Assembly: GCF_022614595.1 (NCBI RefSeq)
Contig: NZ_JAJFAU010000003.1
Coordinates: forward strand, 1-64,000
DNA length: 64,000 nt
Direction of reading: 5' to 3'
DNA from: Streptomyces sp. CNQ085
GTDB lineage: Bacteria; Actinomycetota; Actinomycetes; Streptomycetales; Streptomycetaceae
A program made the position numbers and the translations under genes. This document shows positions 46,000-53,967 of the stretch, piece by piece (the first letter of the stretch is position 1; each line of letters starts with the position of its first letter). A model generated the notes under the pieces. It saw only the letters and a list, made by a program, of their open reading frames with translations. It was not told the DNA's origin and did not search any database.

Positions 46000-46968
46000 T
46001 CAGCTCCCGATGAGTTCGGCGAAGCGCCGCGCGCCGATGTTGCCACCGGAGACGATGACACCGATACGGGACGGGAGGGGCTTCAGGTGTCCGGCGAGCA
46101 CGGCCGCCAGAGCGGCGGCGCCGCTGGGCTCGACGACCGTTTTCAGCCGTTCGAAGGCCAGTCGCATCGCTTCGCGGATCCGTTCGTCGTCGACCAGGAG
46201 GATCTCGTCGACCAGCCGACGGTTGACGGAGAAGGTCAGTTTCCCGGGCGTCTCCGCGGCCAGGCCGTCGGCGATGGTGCGCGGCACGGGGATCGAGACG
46301 CGTTCTCCCGCCTCCAGCGACCGACTGGTGTCGTCCCCGGCCGCCGGCTCGACGCCGACCACCCGGATCCCGGGCAGCAGGCCCTTGACGGCCGTAGCGC
46401 TGCCGGCGATCAGTCCGCCGCCGCCGACCGGAGCCACCAGGGCGTCGAGTTCGCCCACCTCCTCGATCAGCTCCAGCGCGGCGGTGCCCTGTCCGGCGAT
46501 GATGTGCGGATGCTCATAGGGCGGGATCAGTGTCAGCCCGCGCTCGGCGGCCAGCGCCTCGCCGAGGGCGACCCGGTCACCGGTGTAGCGGTCGTAGGTG
46601 ATGATCTCCGCGCCGTACCCGGCGGTGGCCTCCAGCTTGGAGCGAGGGGTGTCCTCGGGCATCAGGATCACCGCCGTGGTGCCCAGCTCCCGCGCGGCCA
46701 GGGCGACGGCCTGTGCGTGGTTGCCCGAGGAGTAGGCGGCTATTCCGCGGGCCAGCTGCTCGGGCGACAGGCGCGAGGCGGCGTTGTAGGCGCCGCGGAA
46801 CTTGAATGCCCCGACGCGCTGGAGATTCTCGCACTTGAGGAAGACCTCCGCGCCGGCGAGGGAGTCCAGGGTGCGCGAGCGCAGCACGGGAGTGCGGTGG
46901 GCGACGCCCTCGATCCGCGCCGCGGCGTCGCGGACATCCTCCAGCGTGACCGGCGGTGTGCTCGTCAT
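46000..46968 (-). CDS. Serine/threonine dehydratase (threonine ammonia-lyase), PLP type
   Basis: A 322-residue fold-type II PLP enzyme that deaminates threonine (or serine) to 2-oxobutyrate (or pyruvate). PLP lysine Lys56 lies in VGAFKFRGAYNAASRL. Asn of SSGNHAQAVALAA and the glycine loop PVGGGGLIAGSA bind the cofactor phosphate. There is no C-terminal ACT domain, so it is the short, catabolic-type form. Serine racemase activity is a possible alternative. Confidence 0.9.
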   Translation of the reverse strand: MTSTPPVTLEDVRDAAARIEGVAHRTPVLRSRTLDSLAGAEVFLKCENLQRVGAFKFRGAYNAASRLSPEQLARGIAAYSSGNHAQAVALAARELGTTAVILMPEDTPRSKLEATAGYGAEIITYDRYTGDRVALGEALAAERGLTLIPPYEHPHIIAGQGTAALELIEEVGELDALVAPVGGGGLIAGSATAVKGLLPGIRVVGVEPAAGDDTSRSLEAGERVSIPVPRTIADGLAAETPGKLTFSVNRRLVDEILLVDDERIREAMRLAFERLKTVVEPSGAAALAAVLAGHLKPLPSRIGVIVSGGNIGARRFAELIGS

Positions 46969-47030
46969 GTCGATGCCTCCATCATGGGCGTCGGGGGACA
47001 GGGTGCAGGGGAAGGGGGCCGTCGGCGCCG

Positions 47031-47651
47031 TTACTCGAACCGCGAGGTGTCACCCGCCCCTCGGCGCACGATCTCCGCCCCGTCTCCGGAGAAGTCGACG
47101 ACCGTGGTCGGCTCGGTGCCGCAGTCGCCCGAGTCCAGTACGGCGTCGACCACGTGGTCGAGCCGCTCCTTGATCTCCCAGCCCTGCGTCAGCGGCTCCT
47201 CCTCGCCGGGCAGGAGCAGGGTGCTGGACAGCAGAGGCTCGCCGAGCTCGTCGAGCAGGGCCCGGGTGACGACATGGTCGGGGATCCGGACCCCGACCGT
47301 CTTCTTCTTCGGGTGCGGCAGCTGGCGCGGCACCTCCTTCGTCGCGGGAAGAATGAAGGTGTAACTGCCGGGCGTGGCTGCCTTGATCGCGCGGAACACG
47401 TCGTTGTCGATGCGCACGAACCGGCTCATCTGCGCAAAGTCCCGGCACACCAGAGTGAAGTGGTGGCGGTCGTCGAGGTTTCTGATCGCCCTGATCCGGG
47501 CGATGCCGTCGCGGTTGCCCAGCCGGCACCCCAGCGCGAAGCAGGAGTCCGTCGGGTACGCGACGAGTCCGCCGGACCGGATGCCGTCCACCACGGTGCC
47601 GATGGTGCGCTGCTGGGGGTTGTCGGGGTGCACGTCGAAATACCTCGCCAT
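47031..47651 (-). CDS. YciO/Sua5/YrdC-domain protein (threonylcarbamoyl-AMP synthase-like)
   Basis: A 206-residue YrdC-fold protein: PQQRTIGTVVDGIRSGGLVA, YPTDSCFALGCRLGNRDGIA, RIRAIRNLDDRHHFTLVCRD, FAQMSRFVRIDNDVFRAIKA, GSYTFILPATKEVPRQLPHP. The KRxxx positions and DSC loop put it in the YciO branch, related to TsaC, which makes threonylcarbamoyl-AMP for t6A in tRNA. Whether YciO makes t6A is unsettled. It lies 63 bp upstream of the dehydratase gene on the same strand. Confidence 0.87.
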   Translation of the reverse strand: MARYFDVHPDNPQQRTIGTVVDGIRSGGLVAYPTDSCFALGCRLGNRDGIARIRAIRNLDDRHHFTLVCRDFAQMSRFVRIDNDVFRAIKAATPGSYTFILPATKEVPRQLPHPKKKTVGVRIPDHVVTRALLDELGEPLLSSTLLLPGEEEPLTQGWEIKERLDHVVDAVLDSGDCGTEPTTVVDFSGDGAEIVRRGAGDTSRFE

Positions 47652-47800
47652 TCCGCCGACCCTACGCGATCAGGTCACCGGCGCGGTTGTCGGTGCTGTG
47701 CGTCACAGTTGTCCATAGGGCCGCTCCCCGGGACGGGGGCCCGGACGCGGCGCCCGAACGCGGCGCCCGAACGCGACCTCGGTTCGAGGAGGCGAATCCC

Positions 47801-48351
47801 ATGGCACGCGCGTACGCGATCCAGGCCGAGGGCCTGGCCAAACGTTTCAAGGGCGCCAGGGCGCTGGACGGTGTGGACCTGGAGGCCCGCACCGGGACGG
47901 TGCTGGGGCTGCTCGGACCGAACGGAGCGGGCAAGACCACTGCCGTTGATGATCGGTCTGGGGCTGACCCTCGGTTTCCGCATCACCGGCGGCTTCGGCG
48001 GCTTCCTGGCGGGTGCGCTGCTGCTTGTCGTCTTCGCGGCGGCGGTCTCCTGGTGCGCGGTGCTGATCGGCATGCTGGCGGGCGACGCGGAGAAGGTCCA
48101 GGCGTTCGGCTTCACCCTGATCTTCCCCATCACTTTCACCAGCAGCGCCTTCGTCATCGTCGACACCATGCCCGGCTGGCCCCAGGCCTGGGCGGACGTC
48201 AACCCGGTCACTCATCTCTCGGACGCGTACCGCGGTCTGCTGTTGGGCGGTGAGGTGGCCCCGGCCGCTGCTGTGGTCGCTGGTCTGGGCGGCGGGGATA
48301 GCGGCGGTCTTCTACCCGCTGGCGATGGATGCCTATCGGGCCAGGGCCTGA
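47801..48351 (+). pseudogene. ABC transporter ATPase/permease deletion fusion (DrrAB-like)
   Basis: A GAGGAGG site and ATG 47801 open an ABC ATPase: AIQAEGLAKRFKGARALDGV, TVLGLLGPNGAGKTT (Walker A). Just after the Walker A motif the sequence jumps to the end of a drug-type ABC-2 permease in another frame: LMIGLGLTLGFRITGGFGGF, LAGALLLVVFAAAVSWCAVL, IGMLAGDAEKVQAFGFTLIF, WADVNPVTHLSDAYRGLLLG. A further shift near 48258 is needed to reach LLWSLVWAAGIAAVFYPLAM and the stop. The rest of the ATPase (about 270 residues) and half the permease are lost. Confidence 0.82.
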
Positions 48352-48360
48352 GGAGACGGG

Positions 48361-48394
48361 CTCCCCCGCTGTCCGGCGCCGGACAGCGGGGGAG
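48361..48394. terminator. Perfect bidirectional terminator
   Basis: CTCCCCCGCTGTCC (48361-48374) and its exact complement (48381-48394) enclose GGCGCC. It separates the rightward ABC remnant from the leftward DUF6126 gene. Confidence 0.85.
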
Positions 48395-48414
48395 CGGGGC
48401 GTGGGCGTGGAGGA

Positions 48415-48555
48415 CTACTCGCCCCCGAGCGTGAACAGCAGGTAGAGGAAGAACGCGAAGAGATGGCCCGCGACTATGTAGGCGAACAGGCGGAGGACGA
48501 GCCCGCGGGGGAAACGACCGTCGCCGCGCTCGACGCCGGTGTCTTCAGTCGGCAT
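48415..48555 (-). CDS. DUF6126-like small membrane protein
   Basis: A 46-residue protein: MPTEDTGVERGDGRFPRGLV, LRLFAYIVAGHLFAFFLYLL, FTLGGE. A charged N-terminus is followed by one membrane helix. I recognise it as the short protein that follows XRE-cupin regulators in Streptomyces (DUF6126 type). Its start lies within the end of the regulator gene (11-bp overlap), so translation is coupled. ATG 48555 has GGAAGG 8 nt upstream. Confidence 0.78.
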   Translation of the reverse strand: MPTEDTGVERGDGRFPRGLVLRLFAYIVAGHLFAFFLYLLFTLGGE

Positions 48556-49213
48556 GGGTGTCACCTTCCGGAGTTCGCGATGAGTCGGTGTGCCGCCGAG
48601 CGCCTTGCCGGACGGAGCGTTCCCCGCCCAGACACAGATCGCCGATCCGGCTCTGGAGCAGTGTGTGGACGAAGAGCAGATCGACTCCCTCCGGAGGGAC
48701 GGCGGTGATCCGGTGAGGGGTCAGGCTGTCGTAGTGGGCCGAGTCACCGGGACCGAGAAGGTGCTCGTCGCCTCCCAGGACGAGGCGGAGGTGGCCGGTG
48801 AGGACGTGCAGCCACTCCTCCCCGGGGTGGGTCCGTACCAGGTCGCCCTGGGCGTCCGGGGGGATGCTCACGCGCAGCGCCTGCATGGCCCGCCGCGACC
48901 CGCCGGCCTGCCGGTAGGCCCAGCCGCCGGCCTCGACCGGTTCCACCTGCCCTGCCCGGATGACCGGGTCCCTGCCAGGAGGAGCCTCGCCCAGCAGGTC
49001 CGCGACCGTGGTGCCGTAGGTCCGGGCGAGGGACAGCAGGAGCGGCAGCGACGGCTGGCGCTGTCCGGTCTCCAGACGGGACAGGTGCGCCGGGGACAGG
49101 TCGAGCCGCTCGGCCGCGGCCTCCAGGGTGAGTCCGCCCCGCCTGCGCAGGTCGCGCAGGCGGGCCGCGACACCTGACAGGTCCATGCCCGTATCGGGAG
49201 GTCTTTGGCCCAT
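48545..49213 (-). CDS. XRE-family regulator with C-terminal cupin domain
   Basis: A 222-residue protein. HTH: VAARLRDLRRRGGLTLEAAA, ERLDLSPAHLSRLETGQRQP, SLPLLLSLARTYGTTVADLL. Cupin: ALRVSIPPDAQGDLVRTHPG, EEWLHVLTGHLRLVLGGDEH, LLGPGDSAHYDSLTPHRITA. Relatives sense small molecules or control efflux. It is in operon with the DUF6126-like gene, which may be its membrane effector. ATG 49213 is used. Confidence 0.9.
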   Translation of the reverse strand: MGQRPPDTGMDLSGVAARLRDLRRRGGLTLEAAAERLDLSPAHLSRLETGQRQPSLPLLLSLARTYGTTVADLLGEAPPGRDPVIRAGQVEPVEAGGWAYRQAGGSRRAMQALRVSIPPDAQGDLVRTHPGEEWLHVLTGHLRLVLGGDEHLLGPGDSAHYDSLTPHRITAVPPEGVDLLFVHTLLQSRIGDLCLGGERSVRQGARRHTDSSRTPEGDTHAD

Positions 49214-49299
49214 ACGCTCATTGAGCCACGTTCATGCCTGACGGGCAAGTTAGTTGCCTTTCAGGCAAAGCCGTGCAGGAGAAAACTTCCCTTCCACCC

Positions 49300-49470
49300 C
49301 GGTTTCAGTGCCAGAAGGCATGTCGCGCCACCTCGGCCCTCCTCGGTGCGGCGCTCCCGGAGCTCATCGCCCTGGCCCCGCTCTTGAGGATGCGAGCGGG
49401 CCGGTCCGGGAAGTTTCCAGGCGCCGAAGACGGCGACGGCGATGATGGCGATCTCGCCGATCCCGGACAT
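49300..49470 (-). pseudogene. TatA-like gene, frameshifted
   Basis: ATG 49470 opens SGIGEIAIIAVAVFGAWKLP, the membrane helix and hinge of a TatA/E translocase subunit, but the frame then diverges. In another frame the expected amphipathic helix appears: ARILKSGARAMSSGSAA. A single small deletion in the hinge explains the shift. An intact TatA would be 60-95 residues. A functional copy is presumably elsewhere in the genome. Confidence 0.6.
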
Positions 49471-49542
49471 CCGGTACTTCCTTCCCGATGCCGGGGAGGG
49501 GTTCGCGCCCAGGCGGGGAGTGGTGCTTCGGCGGCCCATGAG

Positions 49543-49558
49543 TCTACGACAATGTAGA
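49543..49558. promoter_or_regulatory. BlaI-type operator upstream of the regulator
   Basis: TCTACGACAATGTAGA is a palindrome with CTAC-N6-GTAG spacing, the form bound by BlaI/MecI proteins (TACA/TGTA half sites). It lies 92 bp before the BlaI-like gene; a -10-like TACGAT follows near 49601. Confidence 0.65.
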
Positions 49559-49650
49559 AGCTTCGGAGTGCCGATCCGGCCACCGCTCGCCTACGATGTA
49601 CGGCCGACCCGGCCGGGGCGACGGGGGCATGGCTGGAAGGAGACGGCAGG

Positions 49651-50046
49651 GTGGACCAGGAGAGGACCGGGCGGGCCCGTGCGCGCCGGCGCGGCCAGGG
49701 TGAGCTGGAGGTGCAGGTGCTGTTGGCGCTGCGTCAGGCGCCGGGGCCGGTGGACACCGCCTGGGTACGGGAACGGCTCGGCGGCGACCTGGCGTACACC
49801 ACCGTCATCACCATTCTGACCCGGCTGCTGGCCAAGGGCGCGGTGGTGCGGGAGAAGGTGGGACGCTCGTTCGTGTGGTCGCCGACGGCGGACGAGGCGG
49901 GGCTGGCGGCGCTGCGCATGCGGCGGGTGCTGGACGGGGAGAGTGACCGTCACGCGGTGCTGGCGAGCTTTGTGACCTCGCTGCCGCCGGGGGACGAGCG
50001 ACTGCTGCGGGAGCTGCTGCAGCGGACCGAAGAGCTGGGGGAGTGA
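49651..50046 (+). CDS. BlaI/MecI/CopY family repressor
   Basis: A 131-residue winged-helix protein: GELEVQVLLALRQAPGPVDT, VRERLGGDLAYTTVITILTR, LLAKGAVVREKVGRSFVWSP. The C-terminal dimer helices follow (LASFVTSLPPGDERLLREL). In such systems the partner M56 protease, encoded next door, cleaves or inactivates the repressor in response to a cell-wall signal. It probably represses its own operon through the palindrome at 49543. Confidence 0.92.
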   Translation: MDQERTGRARARRRGQGELEVQVLLALRQAPGPVDTAWVRERLGGDLAYTTVITILTRLLAKGAVVREKVGRSFVWSPTADEAGLAALRMRRVLDGESDRHAVLASFVTSLPPGDERLLRELLQRTEELGE

Positions 50047-50053
50047 GGCGGTT

Positions 50054-50995
50054 GTGGGAGTCTTCGTCTTCCTGCCGCTGGTGCTGCCGCTGACGGTCTG
50101 GCCGATCGCGCGCCTGGCCGAGCAGCATCTGCACCCGCGCACCGCCACGGTGCTGCTGTCGGCGGCGGCCGGCGTGCTGGCGGTGTGCAGCACGGTGTGC
50201 CTGGCACTGCTGATGGTGGTGGGCACCGCGCAGCTGCCGGGCAACCCGCTGCCGGACGGCTGGTCGGACGAGGAGGTGCGCGAGGCGGTTCCCTATGACG
50301 AGGTCGCCGGCCGGGCCGCCATCCCCGCACTGCTGGCGGTCGTGGTGGTCTGCACGCGGGCGCTGTGGGTGCATCGCCGGGTACGGCGCCGGGCGGTGCG
50401 GGCACTGACGGGCGCGCGTGGGCGCTCGGTGGCGGTGCTGCCCGACGGCGAGCCGTACGCGTACGCGCTGCCCACGGGCCGGGGCCGGAAGGGCCGGGTG
50501 GTGGCGTCCACGGCGATGCTGTCGTGTCTGGAAGGCGGGGAGAGGCGGGCGCTGTTCGCGCATGAACGGGCGCATCTGGTCCGTGGGCACCATCGGTTCC
50601 TGCTGACGGTCCGCCTGGCCGCGCGGGCGAACCCCTTCCTGCGGCCGCTGCGGACGGCGGTGTCCTACACGACGGAACGGTGGGCGGACGAAGAGGCGGC
50701 GGAGGCGGTCGGCAGTCGGCGGACGGTGGCCCGGGCGGTGGGCAAGGCCGCGCTGGTCTCCCGCGGCAGCGGTCCGGCAGCGGCGACCGCCCACTTCGCG
50801 GCTGCCGGACCGGTGCCGCGGCGGGTGGCCGCCCTGCTGGAGCCGGCTCCGGTGGTCCGCAGCTGGCCGCCGGTGTTCACCACGGCGGGGCTGGCGGCCT
50901 GGACGGCCGCGGCGGGGACGACCGTCTCGGCGCTGTCGTCGGCCAACTCCGCCATCACCCTGTTCCTCGTACTGAAGGCGGCCACGCCACTGTAG
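50054..50995 (+). CDS. M56 (BlaR1-type) membrane metallopeptidase
   Basis: A 313-residue integral membrane protein with four hydrophobic segments (LPLVLPLTVWPIARLAE, VLLSAAAGVLAVCSTVCLAL, IPALLAVVVVCTRALWV, VFTTAGLAAWTAAAG). The zinc motif is FAHERAHLVRGHHRF, with His170, Glu171 and His174. There is no external penicillin-binding domain, so the signal is not a captured beta-lactam. It starts 7 bp after the BlaI-like gene. Confidence 0.9.
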   Translation: MGVFVFLPLVLPLTVWPIARLAEQHLHPRTATVLLSAAAGVLAVCSTVCLALLMVVGTAQLPGNPLPDGWSDEEVREAVPYDEVAGRAAIPALLAVVVVCTRALWVHRRVRRRAVRALTGARGRSVAVLPDGEPYAYALPTGRGRKGRVVASTAMLSCLEGGERRALFAHERAHLVRGHHRFLLTVRLAARANPFLRPLRTAVSYTTERWADEEAAEAVGSRRTVARAVGKAALVSRGSGPAAATAHFAAAGPVPRRVAALLEPAPVVRSWPPVFTTAGLAAWTAAAGTTVSALSSANSAITLFLVLKAATPL

Positions 50996-51060
50996 GACCC
51001 AGCGTGCGGCGGACCCCGCGGAGTTCACTGGCCGCTGCCCGCGCCCTGGCGCCGGGAGGG

Positions 51061-51088
51061 GTCCGGGCCGCACCACCGCGGCCCGGAC
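51061..51088. terminator. Bidirectional hairpin terminator
   Basis: Perfect 11-bp arms GTCCGGGCCGC (51061-51071) and complement (51078-51088) around a 6-nt loop, between convergent M56 and Spo0M-like genes. Confidence 0.8.
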
Positions 51089-51102
51089 ACGGACCGCGTC
51101 GG

Positions 51103-52089
51103 TCAGCCCTCGTCGCCCTCGTCCTCGTCCTCGAAGGCGTCGCCGATCTCGTCGACGACCTCGGCCGCGATCATCCCGCCGGCGACGCCGACCGCGAGTC
51201 CGGCCGCGCCCGCGGCGATGGCGGTCCCCATGCCGGGACCGGAGCGGTGGCCGTCATGGTGATCGCCGTGGTGGTGGCCGTAGGAGTCGGCGTGGCCGTA
51301 TCCGCTGTGCGTGGTGTGCGCGGCACGGTGCTCGACGAGCTGCCGGACCCAGCCGTCCACCTCGGTGTTCCAGTCGCGGACGTCCTGGTGCCCGACGGCG
51401 AACCGGGTGAGGGCGTCGTGCCCGCCGGAGAACAGGCCACCGCGCTTGTCGGCCTCCAGTACCACCTCCATGCCGCCGGGGTGGGCCAGGAAGGTCACCT
51501 CGATCTCGTTGATCGTGTGCGCGTACCGCGGAGCGGGGGTGAGTTCGATCTCCTGGTAGAAGGGCAGGGTCTGGCCGGTGCCGTGGATGCGGCCGTACTC
51601 CAGGTCGGCGGACCTGAAGCCGAACCCGAGCCGCCCGAAGGCCTCCAGGACGGCCTCCTGCGCGGGCAGTGGGCGCACCGTCAGCGGGTCGAGGTCGCCC
51701 TTGTCCTTGGCGCCGGCCACGGACAGTTCGGTACGCACTCCGAGGACGACGCCCAAGGGCTGGCCGTACAGCTCGGTGACCGGGGTCTCCCACGGCAGCG
51801 TCACGGTGAACGGAACGGCGCGTTCCTCGCCCTCGGCCAGTCGGAAACCACCGGCCACGGTGAAGCGCTCGAAGACGATTCCGCCCTCGGACTCGCCCTC
51901 CTCGTGCTCGACCTCGACACGGGCGATCAACTCCAGGGTGATGTGCTCGATGTCGAAGTCGGCGCTGCCGCCCCTGAGATGGACCTGCCCGGACAGAGGT
52001 CCACCCGGCAGAGCCGCACCGGGGTCCAGGACCGTGTCCACCGTGGGGCCGCCCACACCGAGCGAGCCGAGCAGCCGTTTGAACACCAT
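51103..52089 (-). CDS. Spo0M-like sporulation protein (arrestin-like)
   Basis: A 328-residue protein. The arrestin-like double sandwich is in the first 250 residues: VFKRLLGSLGVGGPTVDTVL, LSGQVHLRGGSADFDIEHIT, LELIARVEVEHEEGESEGGI, VPFTVTLPWETPVTELYGQP. A histidine-rich linker follows (GHADSYGHHHGDHHDGHRSG), then one Gly/Ala helix (AIAAGAAGLAVGVAGGMIAA) and an acidic tail. In Bacillus Spo0M influences sporulation and cell division; the role in actinobacteria is unknown. The His stretch may bind metal. Confidence 0.88.
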   Translation of the reverse strand: MVFKRLLGSLGVGGPTVDTVLDPGAALPGGPLSGQVHLRGGSADFDIEHITLELIARVEVEHEEGESEGGIVFERFTVAGGFRLAEGEERAVPFTVTLPWETPVTELYGQPLGVVLGVRTELSVAGAKDKGDLDPLTVRPLPAQEAVLEAFGRLGFGFRSADLEYGRIHGTGQTLPFYQEIELTPAPRYAHTINEIEVTFLAHPGGMEVVLEADKRGGLFSGGHDALTRFAVGHQDVRDWNTEVDGWVRQLVEHRAAHTTHSGYGHADSYGHHHGDHHDGHRSGPGMGTAIAAGAAGLAVGVAGGMIAAEVVDEIGDAFEDEDEGDEG

Positions 52090-52199
52090 CGCGGCGTTCT
52101 CCTTTGCATGTGTGTGTCTGTGCGTGTGAGGGCGCGCGGCGCCGTGGTGGGTGACAAGGAGACCGTGCCGTGCGCGGCGCCGCGTGCCCTCAGGGGGTG

Positions 52200-52421
52200 T
52201 TACCTGGCGGCGGTGTCCAGTGCGGCCAGGGCCTGAGCCCAGCGGACGTACTTCAGTCCGGCCAGGTCGGCCACGGTCTTCACGCCGAAGGCCTGCTCCA
52301 GCAGTTCGCCGTCACGGTCGGAGACACCCTTCAGGGCGGAGACGGGCGCCTGGAGTATCTCCGGCAGGGCCTTGTCCGCCCACGCCTTGTCCAGCACCTT
52401 GTCCAGGTCGATCGAAGCCAC
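52200..52421 (-). CDS. Small helix-hairpin-helix-like protein
   Basis: A 73-residue helical protein: ASIDLDKVLDKAWADKALPE, ILQAPVSALKGVSDRDGELL, EQAFGVKTVADLAGLKYVRW. The segment GVSDRDGELLEQAFGVKTVA has the look of a helix-hairpin-helix reader used in DNA-binding proteins. GTG 52421 has a GGGAGGG site. It lies 110 bp upstream of the Spo0M-like gene on the same strand. Confidence 0.72.
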   Translation of the reverse strand: MASIDLDKVLDKAWADKALPEILQAPVSALKGVSDRDGELLEQAFGVKTVADLAGLKYVRWAQALAALDTAAR

Positions 52422-52895
52422 GTATGCCCTCCCAGGCTGACGGTGTGTGAGTGAGAAGCGGGAGCGGACCGCGACAGGTGCGGAACCACAGCGGCCTGCC
52501 TGTGCGTTGACCGGTCGGCCCCGCGGTCCTGTCCCATGGGTCGTGGAACGTCGCACCGCGCTCTGGCGGAGCGCTCACGGGCGGTGGGCGACGCACACGA
52601 CCTCCTTCTTTTCTACATGACTGTAGAAGGATAGAGGGCGCCGGCCCCCGGCCCGAGCGCATCGGGGCGGCCGAGGCGGGAAAGGCTGAAAAAGACCTCC
52701 TGAAAGGGTGTCACTTCCCTTCCTTGTGCCGTTCTTCCACCGGCGGTGCCGTTCCCGGAAGCGGGCAGGGCCGGGCGGGAGCCGGTGAAGAGGGCGCGGG
52801 CGTCACCGTCGTATTCGGCCATTTCCGGTGGTCTGTTCGCCGGTGGTCTGGGCATGCGGCAGAGGACCCCGACGCACATGACGAGGAGAGCGAAG
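52422..52895. other. Divergent intergenic region
   Basis: About 470 bp without a convincing gene. It holds a second BlaI-type palindrome (listed separately) and promoters for the leftward helical protein and the rightward exchanger. Confidence 0.5.
52611..52628. promoter_or_regulatory. Second BlaI-type palindrome
   Basis: TTCTACATGACTGTAGAA is a perfect 7-bp inverted repeat with the same CTAC-N6-GTAG spacing as the site at 49543. On the minus strand a -10-like TATCCT lies directly before it, so a repressor there would block leftward transcription toward the 52200-52421 gene. Confidence 0.65.
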
Positions 52896-53930
52896 ATGCT
52901 CGCAGCCTGGACCGGATCGTGGAGCCTGGGCTGGAGCATCACGATCTTCCTGGTGGCCGCGGCCGTCACCGTGGTGTGCAGTGTCAGGCTCGCGGGGCTG
53001 GGCGACGCCCTCGCCGATCGGACGGGCTGGGGCGAGGCGCTGTTCGGCGCGGTCTTCTTCGGGCTGATCACCTCCCTGTCAGGCATCGTGATGACGGCGG
53101 TCAGCGCGGCGGACGGCCAGCCCACCCTGGCGTACGGCAACGCGGTGGGCGGCATCGCGGCACAGACCCTGGCGGTCGTGGTCGCCGACGCCTCCTACCG
53201 GCGGGTCAATCTGGAGCACGCCGCGGCCTCCCTGCCCAACGTGCTGTTCGGCTGCCTGCTCATAGCCCTGCTCGGGCTGGCGCTGATGGCCTCCTTCGGC
53301 CCCGAGGCCACGGTGCTGGGAGTGCACCCGGCCTCGCTGGTACTGGCGGCCTTCTACTGGGGCGGGATCCGGCTGATCCGTGACCAGGAGGAGCCGATGT
53401 GGCGGGCGGTCCGCACTCGCGAGACCGTCCCCGACACGCCCGACGAGGAGCGTTTCGCCGGACGGGGCAGCCGCGGCCTGTGGGGGGAGTTCCTGGCGGT
53501 CGCGATCCTGGTCGCCCTGGGCGGCTGGGCCGTGGCGCGGGCGGCCGAGAGCCTGCTGGAGGTGACCGGGATGAACGCGGGCTTCGTCGGCGCGGTCCTG
53601 ATGGGCGGGGTCAACGCGCTGCCGGAGACGGTGGCGGCGGTGGCGGCGGTACGGCGCGGGGCGGTGACCCTGGCGATAGCGGCCATCGTGGGCGGCAATT
53701 GCCTGGACGTGCTCAACCTGGCCGTCGGCGATGTCTTCTTCCGCGGCGGCTCCCTCTACCACGCCGCCGGCTCCGACCAGCTCTTCCTTACCGGCGCCGC
53801 CCTGCTGATGACCACCGTGCTGCTGGGCGGCATGCTGGTGCGGCAGAAGCGGGGCTGGCTGCGGCTCGGATTCGACGGCATCGTGCTGCTCACCGTCTAT
53901 CTGGGAAGCGTGGCCGCCCTCGCCTTCTGA
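52896..53930 (+). CDS. CaCA family cation/Ca2+ exchanger
   Basis: A 344-residue membrane protein with about ten helices. The alpha-repeats show as [34 protein letters not shown] and [39 protein letters not shown]. In this superfamily they bind Ca2+ or Na+; here glutamates of the usual S-E-T box are partly replaced (LSGIV and ALPETV), so specificity is uncertain. ATG 52896 has GAGGAGAG at 5 nt. Confidence 0.85.
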   Translation: MLAAWTGSWSLGWSITIFLVAAAVTVVCSVRLAGLGDALADRTGWGEALFGAVFFGLITSLSGIVMTAVSAADGQPTLAYGNAVGGIAAQTLAVVVADASYRRVNLEHAAASLPNVLFGCLLIALLGLALMASFGPEATVLGVHPASLVLAAFYWGGIRLIRDQEEPMWRAVRTRETVPDTPDEERFAGRGSRGLWGEFLAVAILVALGGWAVARAAESLLEVTGMNAGFVGAVLMGGVNALPETVAAVAAVRRGAVTLAIAAIVGGNCLDVLNLAVGDVFFRGGSLYHAAGSDQLFLTGAALLMTTVLLGGMLVRQKRGWLRLGFDGIVLLTVYLGSVAALAF

Positions 53931-53967
53931 CCGGGCGGCCCGGTGGTGGCCGAAATCCACCGGAGCG

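Noticed and set aside
52575-52598. Possible leader peptide (seven codons, one Cys) on the minus strand behind an AAGGAGG site
   Set aside because: The spacing between the site and GTG is only 2 nt, and the downstream gene has no clear link to cysteine; too weak to call.
52611-52628. Palindrome as a terminator
   Set aside because: It lies far from any gene end, is AT-rich, and matches the operator spacing of the BlaI-type site at 49543.
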